This document shows positions 35,862 through 49,200 of a DNA stretch of 64,000 bases, piece after piece. Under the pieces are notes generated by a model. The model searched no databases. It was given only the letters and a program-made list of their open reading frames with translations, and was not told where the DNA came from. Positions within the stretch are counted from its first letter, which is position 1. Each line of letters opens with the position of its first letter. The DNA lies in contig NC_092796.1 of assembly GCF_918797505.1 (NCBI RefSeq), forward strand, positions 28,158,098-28,222,097, written 5' to 3'. Made by a program: the position numbers and the translations under genes. Source of the stretch: Bemisia tabaci (taxonomy: Eukaryota > Arthropoda > Insecta > Hemiptera > Aleyrodidae).

Positions 35862-36107
35862 TCCGGCGCACACCGGACCCAGTCAATAGGAGAGGTCGGA
35901 CAAAATTTTGAAACTTTAAAAGCTTATAACTCCGTTTATACAAAACTTTAAGGTTCTGAGAGTGGTTCCATTGGGTTTCTCGTGTAATTTTCTAGAAGAA
36001 GCACTCCTTGATATTTTAAATACGAAGAATTAAACATCAAAATTTGCAATTTTAGTCAAAAATTTCATGTCCGACCTCATCAATTGACTCGATCCACTGT
36101 GCGGCGC
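35862..36107. mobile_element. Family D foldback, copy 5
   Basis: CCGGCGCACACCGGACCCAG left, GACTCGATCCACTGTGCGGC right, 11 bp after family A copy 14. Confidence 0.88.
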
Positions 36108-36429
36108 GGTGAAGGGAGTGCGATGACGGGGCCAGGGGTCGACCTTGGCGCTATTCGTCGCTCCTCGAACGTGAGGGCGTATCTGGGTTTTCGCCTGAGC
36201 TCCAGAAAGCATGGATTTATATGTGGAACGGGGCTCATGTGAAGATCGAGATACGCCCTTAGTACGCCAGAAGAGGCGACGCATTGAGCACTGACGATCC
36301 CCATTCTACAAACGTGGCCCAGCAAGTGTCGGCAGTGCCCTGTGCGTTGATTTCATAGTAGATCCCGCCTAGCTATCGCCCATGCAGAGGCAGATCCAGC
36401 AATTGGGCAACACCGGATTCCCTATATTT

Positions 36430-36515
36430 AAACAATCGATTCTTGTCGGAGCACCTGGCCCCCTCATGCATCGATACATTTCCATAGGTTTAAATGGAGA
36501 AAGACAATTTTGCCA
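36430..36515. mobile_element. Family A remnant
   Basis: AACAATCGATTCTTGTCGGA, ATCGATACATTTCCATAGGT and TTAAATGGAGA. No ends. Confidence 0.55.
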
Positions 36516-36589
36516 ATTTGCTGGATCCGCCAATGCGCCCATGTTGCAGGTGAATTTCGTGCAACATCCCCCGTCAGCGTGCTGATTCT

Positions 36590-36852
36590 TGAAATTGATA
36601 GACAAAGCCATGGATAAAAAAAGACGTAGGGAGTATGGGACGATCTTATCGGTTGAAATGGGTGGTTCTTATAGAATAAGGGAGTAAATCATGGACTAAC
36701 CATAGGGTCTCACGTGAGTTGCCGTTGTTAGTCTATTACCTTTCCTCTTTTGTCCATTGCATCCACCCGTTTCCACCAATAAGCTCTCTCCATATCCTCT
36801 TCGTTTTCTGTGTCTATAGCTTTGTCTATAGATTTCAATGATCGGCCCGCTG
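36590..36852. mobile_element. Family F inverted-repeat element, copy 4
   Basis: TTGAAATTGATAGACAAAGC left; GCTTTGTCTATAGATTTCAA right. It ends about 70 bp before the acceptor of tws exon 1a. Confidence 0.82.
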
Positions 36853-36920
36853 TCACGGATGAAAAAGGTAAAATATGATATTGAATTCGTCAAAACAAGT
36901 GTTTTTGGTTTGTGTTGCAG

Positions 36921-37156
36921 ATTGGATGGCCTGCTGATGGGATGCTTGGATGGTTAGCCCTGCTCGGGGAGTCTCGGCGAGGCGGGAGCGGTGAGCGAGG
37001 GGCGGCAAGACGCGGCACGCCGGGGTAGTCGGCGTCTGGGGGGTGGGCAACGTGAGTCCGCCTCCCAGCAACGTCATCCCGTACAACAACAACAGCATCA
37101 ACAACAACAACAATAATAACAACAACAACAACTCTCACTCCCTCGCACACAAATTC
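36921..37156 (+). other. tws: Probable 5' leader of tws exon 1a with upstream ATGs
   Basis: A plausible 3' splice acceptor (TGTGTTGCAG, ending at 36920) precedes the exon, which suggests a further non-coding exon upstream that I could not locate. Four upstream ATGs open short frames: 36926-36937, 36937-36957, 36942-37028 and 36950-36994. The leader also holds an AAC/AAT tract at 37083-37130. The leader itself is inferred from the splice context, not from transcript data. Confidence 0.5.
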
Positions 37157-37235
37157 ATGGTCAAATCGACGATGAACCGGCAGTCGAGCCTCGCCAGGCT
37201 CCTCAACACCGCCGTCAGCAAAAAAATCAGCCCCA
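37157..37235 (+). CDS. tws: tws alternative first coding exon 1a
   Basis: ATG at 37157 opens [20 protein letters not shown] and ends in phase 1 at A|GTAAGT, so it joins exon 2 as ...[14 protein letters not shown]. The stretch RQSS..LNTA..KK..SNG resembles the N-terminus of a known Drosophila twins isoform, from memory of the family. The frame is also open upstream back to a stop at 36992, through an Asn-rich stretch, but has no ATG there, so 37157 is the likely start. A family C element begins 31 bp after the donor. Confidence 0.85.
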
Positions 37236-40200
37236 GTAAGTCCGAATTTTTCACTCCATAACCTAAACTGCCGTGCGAAGGAAGAACGCCGCATGAACCT
37301 TCAGGCGTTGCCAAATTTCCGCTGATAAAACACGAATTTCCTAGTAAACTTGTGAATATTGTTCGTCCAATTTTTCAAATAATTTTACTCGCAATTTCAC
37401 CGAAAACTCCTAAAAATTTCAAGGGGAAATATTCATAACTTTTCTTAAAAATGACCATTTTATTGATGGAAATTTGGCAACTTTCGAATTTTTATACGGC
37501 GTTCTTCCTTAGCACGGCAGTACAGCCAGTGGGCTCATTTTTGAAATTGGACGTTTCTGCCCAACGGAACCAAAGACAGGTGGGGAAGAAGGGGTGCGCT
37601 CTTGAATCGAGGGCCGTAGAATGAATGGGAATTATAAAGCGCCAGTGACGTCAGCCGCCGAGGCGCAGTCATTAATTCATGAGTCTTGTCCACAAAACGC
37701 TCATTTCACATGCCCATCAACTTAATATTCCAATGCGAGCCTTCTGAGCTCTCCCCCTCAGTCTTGCACTGGCACTCATCAGAGCTCTAAAGTAACGATG
37801 CAACTATTCGTGGTCTGTGGATGTCCGTGTTGCATACATCAAAAATTGAAGGCGTTTTGAGATTTGCCCTCATGGCGCGCGGCGACGCGACTACACTGAC
37901 TCCATACCAGGTCGCTAGAAGGTGTTGCTCCCAACGCTAAAACAAGGAACGGAGTCTTACCGAGTATAAAACTTCAAAACCTCTTTTTATCGGTTCAAAT
38001 TAGATGCGACCTGCTGCGTTTTTGTTAAATTCAGTCCTTTTGTACTTCACGATAATGGCAAAATTCAGTCACAGAATCGTTAAGTTTAATGATTGAATTT
38101 CACAAATTGGGAAAAAAGATAGAAACTACCCAAACGACAATCTTCTGCGTCAAATGAGACAACATAAGGCAACAGATCAAGGGTTTAATTGTGTAGTGCA
38201 GCAAAAATACCCTCTTGGAGTAATGTGAAATTCGACCATTTAACTATCAGATTCTGTGACTTATATTCCAGACGCGACTGATTAATCATCTTGAAGTAAT
38301 AATAGACCGATTTTAATAGCAATGGATTGAGTCGTGTCAAGTTTGCCAAAGAAGAAATGTAGTTCTCCGTAAGACTCGATTGCCTATCCTAAAATTCGGG
38401 GCAATAGGTTTTAACAACCTGGAATGGGGCGAGCGCGCAGTCGCGTCGCCATGAGGAAAACACTGAAACGCCTTCAATTTTTTATGTATGCAATACAAAA
38501 ATCCATAGAGCACGAATAGTTGCATCAAGGCGCTACTTACCATCGACGACGTGGTGGGGCAAAACACCGACTCGGAACACCGTGGATCGAGTCATTTCGA
38601 GAGATTGGACATGAGATTTTTCACTTAAACTGCAAATTTTGATGTTTTTTTCGTCACCCTTTAAATTCCAGGGGGTGTGTTTGGTAGGAAATTTCACGAG
38701 GAATCCAATGAAATCACTTAAAGAACCTCAACATTTTATATTAACGGAGTTATAAGCGTTTAAAGTTTCCAAATTTTGTCCAACCTCTCCTATTGCTATA
38801 GCTTTCGCGCTAAGTTCCGTGAACTTGTTCTAGTACTAGTAGTGTTGACAGGGCTTTCGCAAATAATGTGTCCGACACGAGTAAACGCGTCTTATGCACC
38901 CCTCCCCCTCCGGCACGTTCACTTGATGGTTTTTATTGATGTTTCAAAACGAATGAGAAGGGGGCGGCAAGTAGGTAAATTATTCTTCTCGGATTATTTA
39001 CTTTTTTTGGTGAAAAATCCAAGGAAAAGAATGTACCAGACATTTTTTCAGGAAGCCCGCATTTCATCTGAAGATATTTGGCAATATTTGAAAAAGTACA
39101 TATATATGACACTGCGATCTACCCGGGTTCCTCTTAGAGACGGGCTTATCCCCTAATATTATATTTTCAATTTTTTCCCCTGCGAGTGATCCGATCAAAT
39201 CTTTTGGGAGCCTCTGTGGCGTCGGACATTCTGGAGGACTAGAGGGGTCATGTTTTTGCTCACAAAATCAGAGTTTCAGAGAACCTGAGACTGAAATATT
39301 AATAGTCCTCGAGAATTATGATTTGTACGACTCCTCAAAAACTATACAACTCTTCTCACAGGGGCCCCAACGCTCCTAAGCCAGTATTTTTTGATGTCCT
39401 GGGACCAAAGTGAGGGCATCTGGGACCCATCATTTTCTTAGAAATGTTAAGCGCCTTCAATTTACGAGGTATACAACCTGCAATGTGCGGGCCCTTTTCC
39501 CCGCGAGGTCCGTCGCCCTGGGTCCTGCTGTACGGCGTAATATACTCCCGCAGCATGGCAATGTAAGTTCCATATCTGCTTTTGAGAGTCAATCCGCCTC
39601 TCTACATAGCAAAATGAATTAAATTAAAAGCATTTCCTCTCAAATATATTTTGATTTCAAATAATGAATAAGTAAATAAATTAACAAAAATATACCTCAA
39701 CTTTCGATCACTCGGGCGACTCTCTTCCGTTTCTTATCGTCTTCCCGGTGAATCATCACAATCTGACGCAAGAAACTCCAATAGGGAAACGCCGGAACAC
39801 CCCCCCCCCCCCCCATAATGAGGTTAATGCCGCGTTTGAAACGTTTTTCGACAGTGCAGTGTACTGACAGTCGAGCGGTGGCACGATTTGCTCTGCTCGT
39901 TACTCGAGAACGTTCGCAATCAATTAACGTGTTCATGAGAATGTTATCTGTACTCCTCTCTGGTCATCTCTCTCAGTCGCTCGAAATTAGTCTATCGATC
40001 GAACGGTGTTAGGCATGATTTAGAGAACGATGCTAAAACTGTGCTCGCCGGACTCCGAGTTCGAGTCTTCACTTCAAGTTCGCGTCGTTTTTACGTTTGG
40101 AGCAATTTTTTTTATCGGGGCGGCGCTTGATAAATAATGGATTACTGCTATAAAACGATGGTGAAGATTAGCGGGACCAAGCCGTCAGTTGAGCGCAGTG

Positions 40201-43200
40201 ATGATGACGGTATGTAAGGCACTTGAGAGAAGCATTATTTACTTACTTACCATCTACCATTTCGCTTAATCGGCAGATTTAACTGTTTCAAGTTGTAGAT
40301 CGACTATATTCTAAGCAATACTAATTTAACCACACAGTAGTCCCAATGTATTCATGTGTCTTCGCTGCGAAAAATGATTTACCTCCCTCTATTAATTAAT
40401 ACGTAACTCACGTTATCACCTCCACGATTCCATGATCGTACCGAGCACTAGCTCCGACCCAGTTATTTAGGCGGCGGGGAAAGAACGCTCTCATTCTTTT
40501 CAGTCGAGGAAGTGAGATTGAAAAGTTAAGTTACTCGCTTACGCATGAAGCGGACTTGGGTTACGATTAATTATCAAATTAAAATTAATCTTAATGAATC
40601 ATGACCTTTTTTTGTCCTTGATTTGAGCAGCTGGTTTTTATGTGCGCTCATAATGCGTGCTATTCAAATCCTGTTGTTCAATATTTCGCGGCGAACAGTT
40701 TTACTGTTAGCCAACACAATTTCGGTAACCTAATTTCAAGCTTTTTCCACATATATTCTTACATTGATTTTTCCACCCATGATGCCAATTATTTGGAAGA
40801 ATAAAATTTATTTCTGCCTTGTAGATAGCGAGACGTCTTTTAGTAGTCGATAAAATACATTTTTTGCGGGAAGACCTTTAAGAAAAAGAATGCCTGTAAT
40901 AGGCGTCGATCATGAGTAGCGTGGCAGCACTGACGCCTTGCAAAAAAGCTAGTTCCCCATTGCGCGTTTCGAATGTCGCCATTATAGCGAATTCCGAAAG
41001 TGATAGTAACCGAAAAGCAAAATTTATCCAAATTAATCCAATTTCAATCGTGATATGTGTCCATTATTTCCAGTTGGATGACATTTTCTTTACTCTTAGT
41101 TGGTTATTACCCGTACAATCGTAGTTGACATGGCTGGTAAGTAAGCCTCCTACGGTGTTTATATTTCGCTCCTAATCTGCTTCACATTGTAGAGATTTGA
41201 CTTTTCTAGTTTCGTCTTTTTCACCATTTCATTTCGGTAGTGCTTCACCAGAAATTTTTTTTCGTTTTTCAGGTAATGGGGACATTCAGTGGTGTTTCTC
41301 CCAAGTCAAAGGAACTCTTGACGATGATGTTACTGATGGTGAGTACCTGTCAATTGAGGGTGTTTACACCTTTGATTGTTTTCATTGTTAATTTCGAGTT
41401 TCTGCAGGTTCAGTACTATTACGCTCCTTTCCACAGAAAGTTATAATTCTATGGCACGGCGTCTAATGCTCCTAACAAACCACTCCCTAACTTTCATGTT
41501 TTTGTCCTTCACAACTGAGTCGCAATATCTGTCGATCCGCAGCCTACGGCGCGTATAACTGAGAGAATACAGTATGCTGACCATTCACAAGATGCATCAT
41601 CCTCTCCCAATCCTTTTGTTTCGTTTGTTTGATCACTCAGTGTACCATTTTATGAATTAGTTGTGGTATCAGTCCTCTCAGAGCTCTGAACATCACTAAG
41701 TATGCTATCCCTCGGCCCCTGCAAATTCTTTTCGTTTTGTCCCTCTTTTCCAGAGGTCCCTTTCATACATATCACTAATTATATTTCAGTGATTTCCCAT
41801 GCACACAAACATTAGTTCATTCTTAAAGACAGTTTCATTCACTCAAGATTTATCCTTATCAGTATCTTATCTTTGTTTATCTCTCCAAGATATGAATCTC
41901 CCATCAGTAATGAATCGAAAACTAATGAATTGTTGAACTGTTTTGATATCTCTCAGATTGTGCCAATGTACCTCACTACTAGATCATTTACTGTTTTGGC
42001 ATTCAGTTACCAAATTTTCTTGACCCAGTTGTCCTCTGTCTTACTTAACTGAACATCCTCCTCGCTGGTGTAGTTATTCTTCTCACTCTCAAATGAAAGT
42101 GTCCCACTGAGATCTCTGCTCCAGAAAATGATCTGTATGGAATTCTCTTCTTTCTTGTGTCAGCCTCCTTTTTAAACTGTAACGCTACTGCATCTGGCAC
42201 CTTACTTCAAGATCGAGCATCTATTTGCTCTGTTGTCGCTATAAAATCTGCCAATATTCTCTCCCTATGGCACTTTTAATCCATTACCAGGTTTTGGTGC
42301 GCTGCTTTCAAGTGCTTTACAGAGTATCACTTATTTCTGTTATCACTGTTTTACATTACCCGGTAAAATTTGCTAAGTTGATACAAATCACCCTTCACTT
42401 GCTATAGGTACACAGAGATTTCCCTCATATCCTTAGGTTCTTTCACTGCTCAGACAACCGAGCGATTTACTTCCCTATCTGGACACATTTGCAGTGTTAC
42501 AGTCTAGAATAGAAGATGTAGAGTGTACACTTAGAGTTTGGCCTATTCCCGAAGAATTACATCGGCATAACCACACTTTTCCCACTAGATCAAAGAAGAG
42601 AAGAGTTTGCGACCATCAAGTTTGTTTTATTATCTAGCAAGTTTGGTCCTAAGTAAGGAAAACTATTAATCAACTTCCTGATCGATTACTTATCAAATAC
42701 CTCTCAACTAGCCTATTGATAACATTTCAGTTCGTATTAGCCTTCTAAAGAGCCTCCTGATTCGGCTTTAGTGTATACAAGTAATTGTTCATTACATTCC
42801 TAATCTTCGTTCTCTTGTTTTATGCAGCCTTAGAAAGGCCTGACAACATTTCCATTCCATTTTTCTAGAAGAGTAAAATACTTCCACAAATCCGGAATAG
42901 TCAGCTCTTTCAAGAATGTGGATTGAAAAGGCTTCAGACTTTCTTTTAAGGTGCATTGTCAAAGTAAACTTTCCGTTTGCGTTGGGGAAACAGTTTACTT
43001 AACAACGCAGCTTAAGTTGTCGCTCAAAGGAAGTGGAGCTTTTGTCTGATATGTTGGCATTTATTTACCTTTGACTTCTGTGTGCCATCAACTGATTCAT
43101 GTATCTGATTCTGATCATGGCAGCAGCATCTGTAAGGGGAATGTAAACACCTGTCAACATAGCTTATGACAGCTTTGGTACAGCATTTTAAATTCCGTGT

Positions 43201-46200
43201 CCAGTACTCTCCCAGTTGTCTGAAGTTATGATATTCGTTGTCTTGAACTCAGTCTATGATGATCGTAAACGCAGTTTCATTTGGCTCACCAATACCCAAT
43301 TTTCACCTGCTCTAGAACCACATCTGTAGGCATCAGAATTTTCATAAACTTGAAGTAGAAGGGAAATGTAAAGGGCATCTCAAATCTTCTTAATCTTGAA
43401 GTTGAAGGAAACTGTATTTTGAACTCATCCAGAAATCACCTTTACTTAACGGGAAATATATACTTACAACAGGTCAATTTTCTTGAAGGTTTTTTTTAGT
43501 TTCTCTCTCAAATCAGAAATTATTCATGAGCAACATGTGGCTGTCAACAGATGCAGTCTCAACTTTCAAGTCTGCAAGGAGATGAATGTGAGGTTACCAA
43601 AAAAAAATCTTGGTAATGCATGTTGGATGTTCACATTTTTGTCCGCATGATTAAAGGAAAATTTCATTCAGTTCACAAAGATTAGAATCTCCTCTTTAAC
43701 AGAATGAAACACATTCCTAGAAAGTCATGTTTGTTGTTTATCTTTTGTAAGGTGGCTGAAACTTCATCAAAATGATTCAGCAGCCTATTGGGTACCTCAT
43801 TTTGAACAGGCAACAATTTTAAAGTCTTTTAAGACACCTCAAAGAATGTGAACAACTGCAGCTTAATTTCTCAAATAAATTTAAGTATGCCGCCAAGTTG
43901 CACTTTAAAAAATTACTTTCTTTCCCAGGCATATCATTCATCTCTTAAGAAATATTTTTGATAAAATAAAAATCTTAGGATTTTAAGTAAGATGAGGCAC
44001 ATCAGTTTATCATTAAGAAGTCTCCTAACTGCCTATAAAAATTTGAAAACAGTAATCTATTTTATTTGCTCAAGATTTGGTGATTAGCTTGCCAGGAATG
44101 TTAAGCAATATTGCCAACCTTATCAGAAGGAGCCAATGCTTCCTCAAGAGTCCTTGAATCAGAAAACAAGGAAAATACAAGAAATTCAATTCAGTGAAGA
44201 AAACCCTAGGAAATTTGGAAAAAACTCTGGGATATTGGGAAAATACCTAAGTAAAGAACACAGATAATTTTAGCTCTTTTATGCAATTTCAGATAAAAAT
44301 TTTAAGTTCTGACTGCCTGAATGATTTTATTGCTGAAAATTGGTTTTTTTTTCCCCTGCGCCAATCCAGGGAAACGCAAGAAATTGGGAACTTTTATAAT
44401 AATATGAGCCCTGTTTTCAATTTCAAGAAGCTCTCAGTGTCTTTATGAATCCATTTACTCCAAATTTTCTTTCTCCTCATAACCCTCCAAACTATCAATA
44501 CCTGAGTTTTTAGTCAGACAGCTCTAATTGAGAGCTTGCTCATCACACGTTCACTCATGCCAATCCCCGATTAGCCCCTAGCAGCACCTTTCAACAAATT
44601 CATACATGTATTCACATAGCAAATGACAGGTATTTTAGGATTTTTCATTTTTGGTCAAGGTAATATTAAGATAAAGTTGAGAAATTATCAGGTACGTTTC
44701 ATTGTTTTCAGTCAAATTCGTATAAAACCTGTTTGAAATAGAAGTAGGTATATTCCAGGTATCTTGACAATAGCATCTACTAAAAACTTACTCCATTGCC
44801 CACTGCAAAACTTGACTGAGTTGTTCTCATAGAATACGACAGAAATTCCCTTGTCTACTTGGACAGAGTGCTAGCTGTATTCGGATATTAACTTTTATGA
44901 TGATGCTTTCTGCTAATGAATACGGTAGGATATTTCAATAACCACATTCCTAAGTGAAGGACACCTTTCACCTTATTTTTCTGATTTGATTTTCACGGGC
45001 ACTCCGTTTGATTAAAGGGATGGTTGAAATTTCCAAAAATGTCTCTCTTAGCCCCTAGAATATTTTTTTCCTTCTCTCTCTTTCCTAATCTTTTAACTTT
45101 ATCTTGTGCTTCGAGTAAGTAAGTAGATCAATTTTTAACATCCAGCCCTCACCACTATTTTCTCCATGCCCTTTTGAACATCTGTAAACATGTCTGAAAT
45201 GGAACCAAATTTTTGGTAGGGTGACCTGAAGAACTGTTAGAAAAACCAGAAGCTTAAAACAGTTTCTGGGAGTGGCTCTCGTTGCTTTGAAGTACCTTGT
45301 TTCATAAGTTCAGATCATTGCTTATTGACAGTTTCAAGTGAGAAGAGAAGGTATCTCTACTTTCTTCGTATCAGTATTCTTATCTCATAATGGAGGTTTT
45401 TTAAATTATTTAATTGAAATGGTCTCATTGGTCTGTGATATATCTTTGTAAGTAGTGTCACCAAGTTCTTTGTTGGTTAACCGGCAGCAAACAGCATCGG
45501 TCAATATAACTTGTTTATTATTTGAAAGTACGTAGTTTACACACATGACTCCTTTCTATTCCATTTAATTTACCTCAGTTCAGTTTGTATTAACACTTCT
45601 TACGAACTCGCACATTCATGTCCACTTTTTTCTAGTCTTGCATTTTAGTGAATTATTTCTTTGATTGTGTGATAAAATTGTCTAAGCTATGATTTAACTC
45701 TGTTAATTAACTCTACGCATTCAAATCAAGTCCACCTCTACAAGGATCTATGATTCAGCGTAATGTAGAATGTACACCTTTTTTACTTTACTTACTTAGA
45801 AGTATTATTTACTGAAGAGTAAAAAAAAACATCAGAGTCAATTTCTAATGCTAAGGTAGAGACTCTGCTCTATCAAAATTCTCAACATACATGATTACAC
45901 TAATTTTGTCCTTGACCCTGTTGCATTATTATATTTGTTTTTAACCAGGTATTTTCTTAAAAATTCCATTAGTCTTAAAAGTGAATTATTTTTTCAGTGC
46001 TCTCACAATTTTACTCAATCTGTATTTTTTATTTTCAGCGGACATCATATCATGTGTAGAATTTAATCATGATGGGGACCTTCTTGCGACTGGTGATAAA
46101 GGAGGCAGAGTGGTCATTTTTCAAAGGGACCCTGCCGTAAGTATCTTCAAATGCATCAAATTATTTATTTTTATCAGACAATTGGTTGCATATTAAGTCG

Positions 46201-49200
46201 CAGAATTTAGTACCATGGATAAAATGTATTTTTATTCCAAGTATTGTAAAGAAACGTCTAGGCTCTGTTAAAAGGTCATAGAAATTATTTTGAAATACTT
46301 AGTGCCTGTTCTGATAATTTTTATGAATCTCACCTCAATTCATATATTGAAAGGATTAAACCGTAATCGGCCTAAGATGGTGGACGAATTGGATTGAGTT
46401 CCCTTGACGAATTGTCATGCTGCTCTCTGTCGCCAACTTGTGCTCTCCAAGTGTTGTATCTTTAAATGACATCAGTACAAACTGTACAAGGGGTACAGCA
46501 AGTTCCATTGCTTCACAATTTTCTACTAATAGAGTGCACTAAAACTTTTAAACTCACCTCTATAATCAATGACCTTTGTACTGCGACATTTACACAAACG
46601 CAACTTCTATCCGGAACGCGTGCCTCTCATTAAAACGTGCTTCTGCAACTACATGTTTTCTGCAAAAGTGCGCACAATTGATTATCTTTGCCCTAGTGTT
46701 ATCTCCTTAACTCAATTTCTCGCTCAAAATTCTTGATTTGCTTCCACAATTTTCAAGTACCTTTGCAAGTTTATGATCTGGACTATCACTTCTTTATTTG
46801 TACCTATGAGTTTAACCTAATGAGTCGTTCTGATTTTTTTACTCAAACTTGCAGAGCAAAAGCAGTGTGCCAAAACGAGGTGAATACAATGTCTACTCAA
46901 CTTTTCAAAGTCACGAGCCGGAGTTTGACTACCTCAAAAGTTTAGAAATCGAAGAAAAGATCAACAAAATTCGATGGTTGAAACGAAAAAATCAATCGCA
47001 CTTCTTACTATCGACTAATGGTAAGAACACTGTTTATCTTATAATTGCCCTGAAGATCAGTTCATTCTCTTGTTCTTCAGAACCCCGCACAGGACAGGGG
47101 GCTCAAAGTCTCATGGTGTATTTTGGTGAAACTTTAATAGATCGACATAAAGTTTATCATTAGCACATAGCCACCAAATTAGCCAATTCTACCGAGTAGA
47201 AGCGAAGATATTGAACTGTGCGGTAAAGGTAAATACGTTCTTCAAGACGTCTTTCCTTGCCTGTGAAGAACACTTCAGCCGGGATACCATACCCCCTCCC
47301 TCCTTCAGGTAGCTACGAGTTGTATTTTTTTCATTCACTCTTTTCGTACAGACGCTCAGGCAGTGCATTATGATGGAGTCTGAAATGACAAAAAGGAGCC
47401 GTAACACTGAAAGAAGCTGAGCAGATGCGGGGAGAAGGAGGGAGAACGGCCTTTGCTCTGGCCAAGCACATAAGCACCTATCTGCAGCCTGATAGTTGAA
47501 ATTTTGTGTTTATCAGGTGGACATAGATGACATAAGTTAAAAGGCGGAGTGTGATTGGTCGGCTATTTCTTATCGTTGCTTTATCGTGCCTTTGTCAGAT
47601 GGAATGGACAACATACTGTCGGAAACTTAAGAGGTGCTTTTAGCTTGTCGTGAGTTCCACCCGACTTAGGGACGACAAAGCAGTGATAGGACGTAGCCGA
47701 CCAATCATGCTCTGGCTTTTAACCTATGTCATCTATGTCCACCCGACAAACACAAAATTTCAATAATCAGGCTGCTGCATGTGAGGTCTGGTCTCGAACG
47801 CCAAACAACCAGGAGAGAGAATTTGTTATTCTTGAAAATAATCTGCATGTTTAATCGCGAACATCTCCGTCCCTACTCGGTAGAATTGGCTAATTTTTTT
47901 GCTAATGATGAACTTAATGTGAATCTATTCAAGTTTTATCGAAATGTACCGGGAGCTCCTGAGCCCCCTGTTTTGTGCAGGGTTCTTCCTGAATGCCTTT
48001 TCCTTCATTCATGTTGAAAAATCCATGTGTGCTGTAAAATTCAGAGACTCAATCATGATGTATAGAACTTTACTATTTGAATGTAAAGATGAAAAATTCA
48101 TTGTAGAACTATCTATTATTGCTGGAAAAGATTTCTTGATGAAAATCATGTATCTATCAGTGGAAAAAGGGCACTGAAATTTATAACGAATCCTGGAAGA
48201 ATGTAGAAGGATCTTGGATCAAATACAACTAATGTTATAGATTATTCAGTGGCATTCTGTCCCATTTTCACCTTATTCTAGAAACAAAAGGCATCTATTA
48301 TTATATAAACTAATCTCAGACACTGTTTACAAGGCAAACATTGTCTTTTTTTTAAAAGGAAAATTCTGTCAAAATAATTTAGTTTGAACAGAGAGCCTCC
48401 AAAGAATAATTCAGAACTGTACTACCCTTGTTAGGCTCATTGAAAAGGAGCCAATGGTTGACTGAAAAAAAATTGAGACAAGAGAAACCTGTAAGGAAGT
48501 TAACTAGCTAAACCTTTCCAGTCAACGATGGAAAATTGCCAAAGAATATTTAGTTGATGAAAGTAGGAGTCACAATAGTTTTTGTGTCATCAAGTCTCAC
48601 AATACTTTGACTTTGTTTTCATAGTTCAAACCTCTTGTGGATTAGCTTCTTTTGGTTGCTCTCAGTCCAACACTTACAAATGCATATTAAGTTTTAGAGA
48701 AACCCTCAGCACAGTTAGGTAGTTCATCTTTAAAACTGACTTATCTTATTTTGATGAAAAATGAAGGTCGAACAGGTTACCTCTTTTCCAAGTTTCTCTA
48801 TTTGTATGTAGTTTTTACAATTTATGGTTTATGGTCCATCATAATACTTAAATTTTTTTTGTTTGTTTTAGATAAAACAATAAAATTATGGAAAGTTTCG
48901 GAACGAGACAAGAAAATAGAAGGCTACAACACGCCTTGTGATCCCCACTCTATTACGTCACTAAAGGTGCGTGTTGGTTCTTTTGTTCTTAAACCTGAAT
49001 ATCGCTTTCAAGCAATGAAATTGTATCCAGAACCCGAGTAAATTATGAAACTGCTCTCTTTTGTGTGCAAAGATGAGAATGTCAGATGTAAGAAAAAGTC
49101 ATTTCTAGGTACATATTTTCATTAAAAGAAAATTTTGAAAAAGAAAAAAATGAAAAAAATTACTTGTTGTACCTTTTACCAAGAATGAGGGTAAATATAA

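Noticed and set aside
4401..36515. CRISPR-like array of regularly repeated hairpins
   Set aside because: The repeats are eukaryotic MITEs with target duplications and irregular spacing; no spacers of uniform length and no cas genes.
36853..37294. Leu-rich and Val-rich open frames opposite tws exon 1a
   Set aside because: They are the antisense reading of the AAC/AAT tract and exon 1a.
40912..41124. 70-codon open frame upstream of exon 1c
   Set aside because: Its frame does not lead into exon 2 by any good donor and it ends just before the exon 1c ATG; most likely leader or intron sequence.
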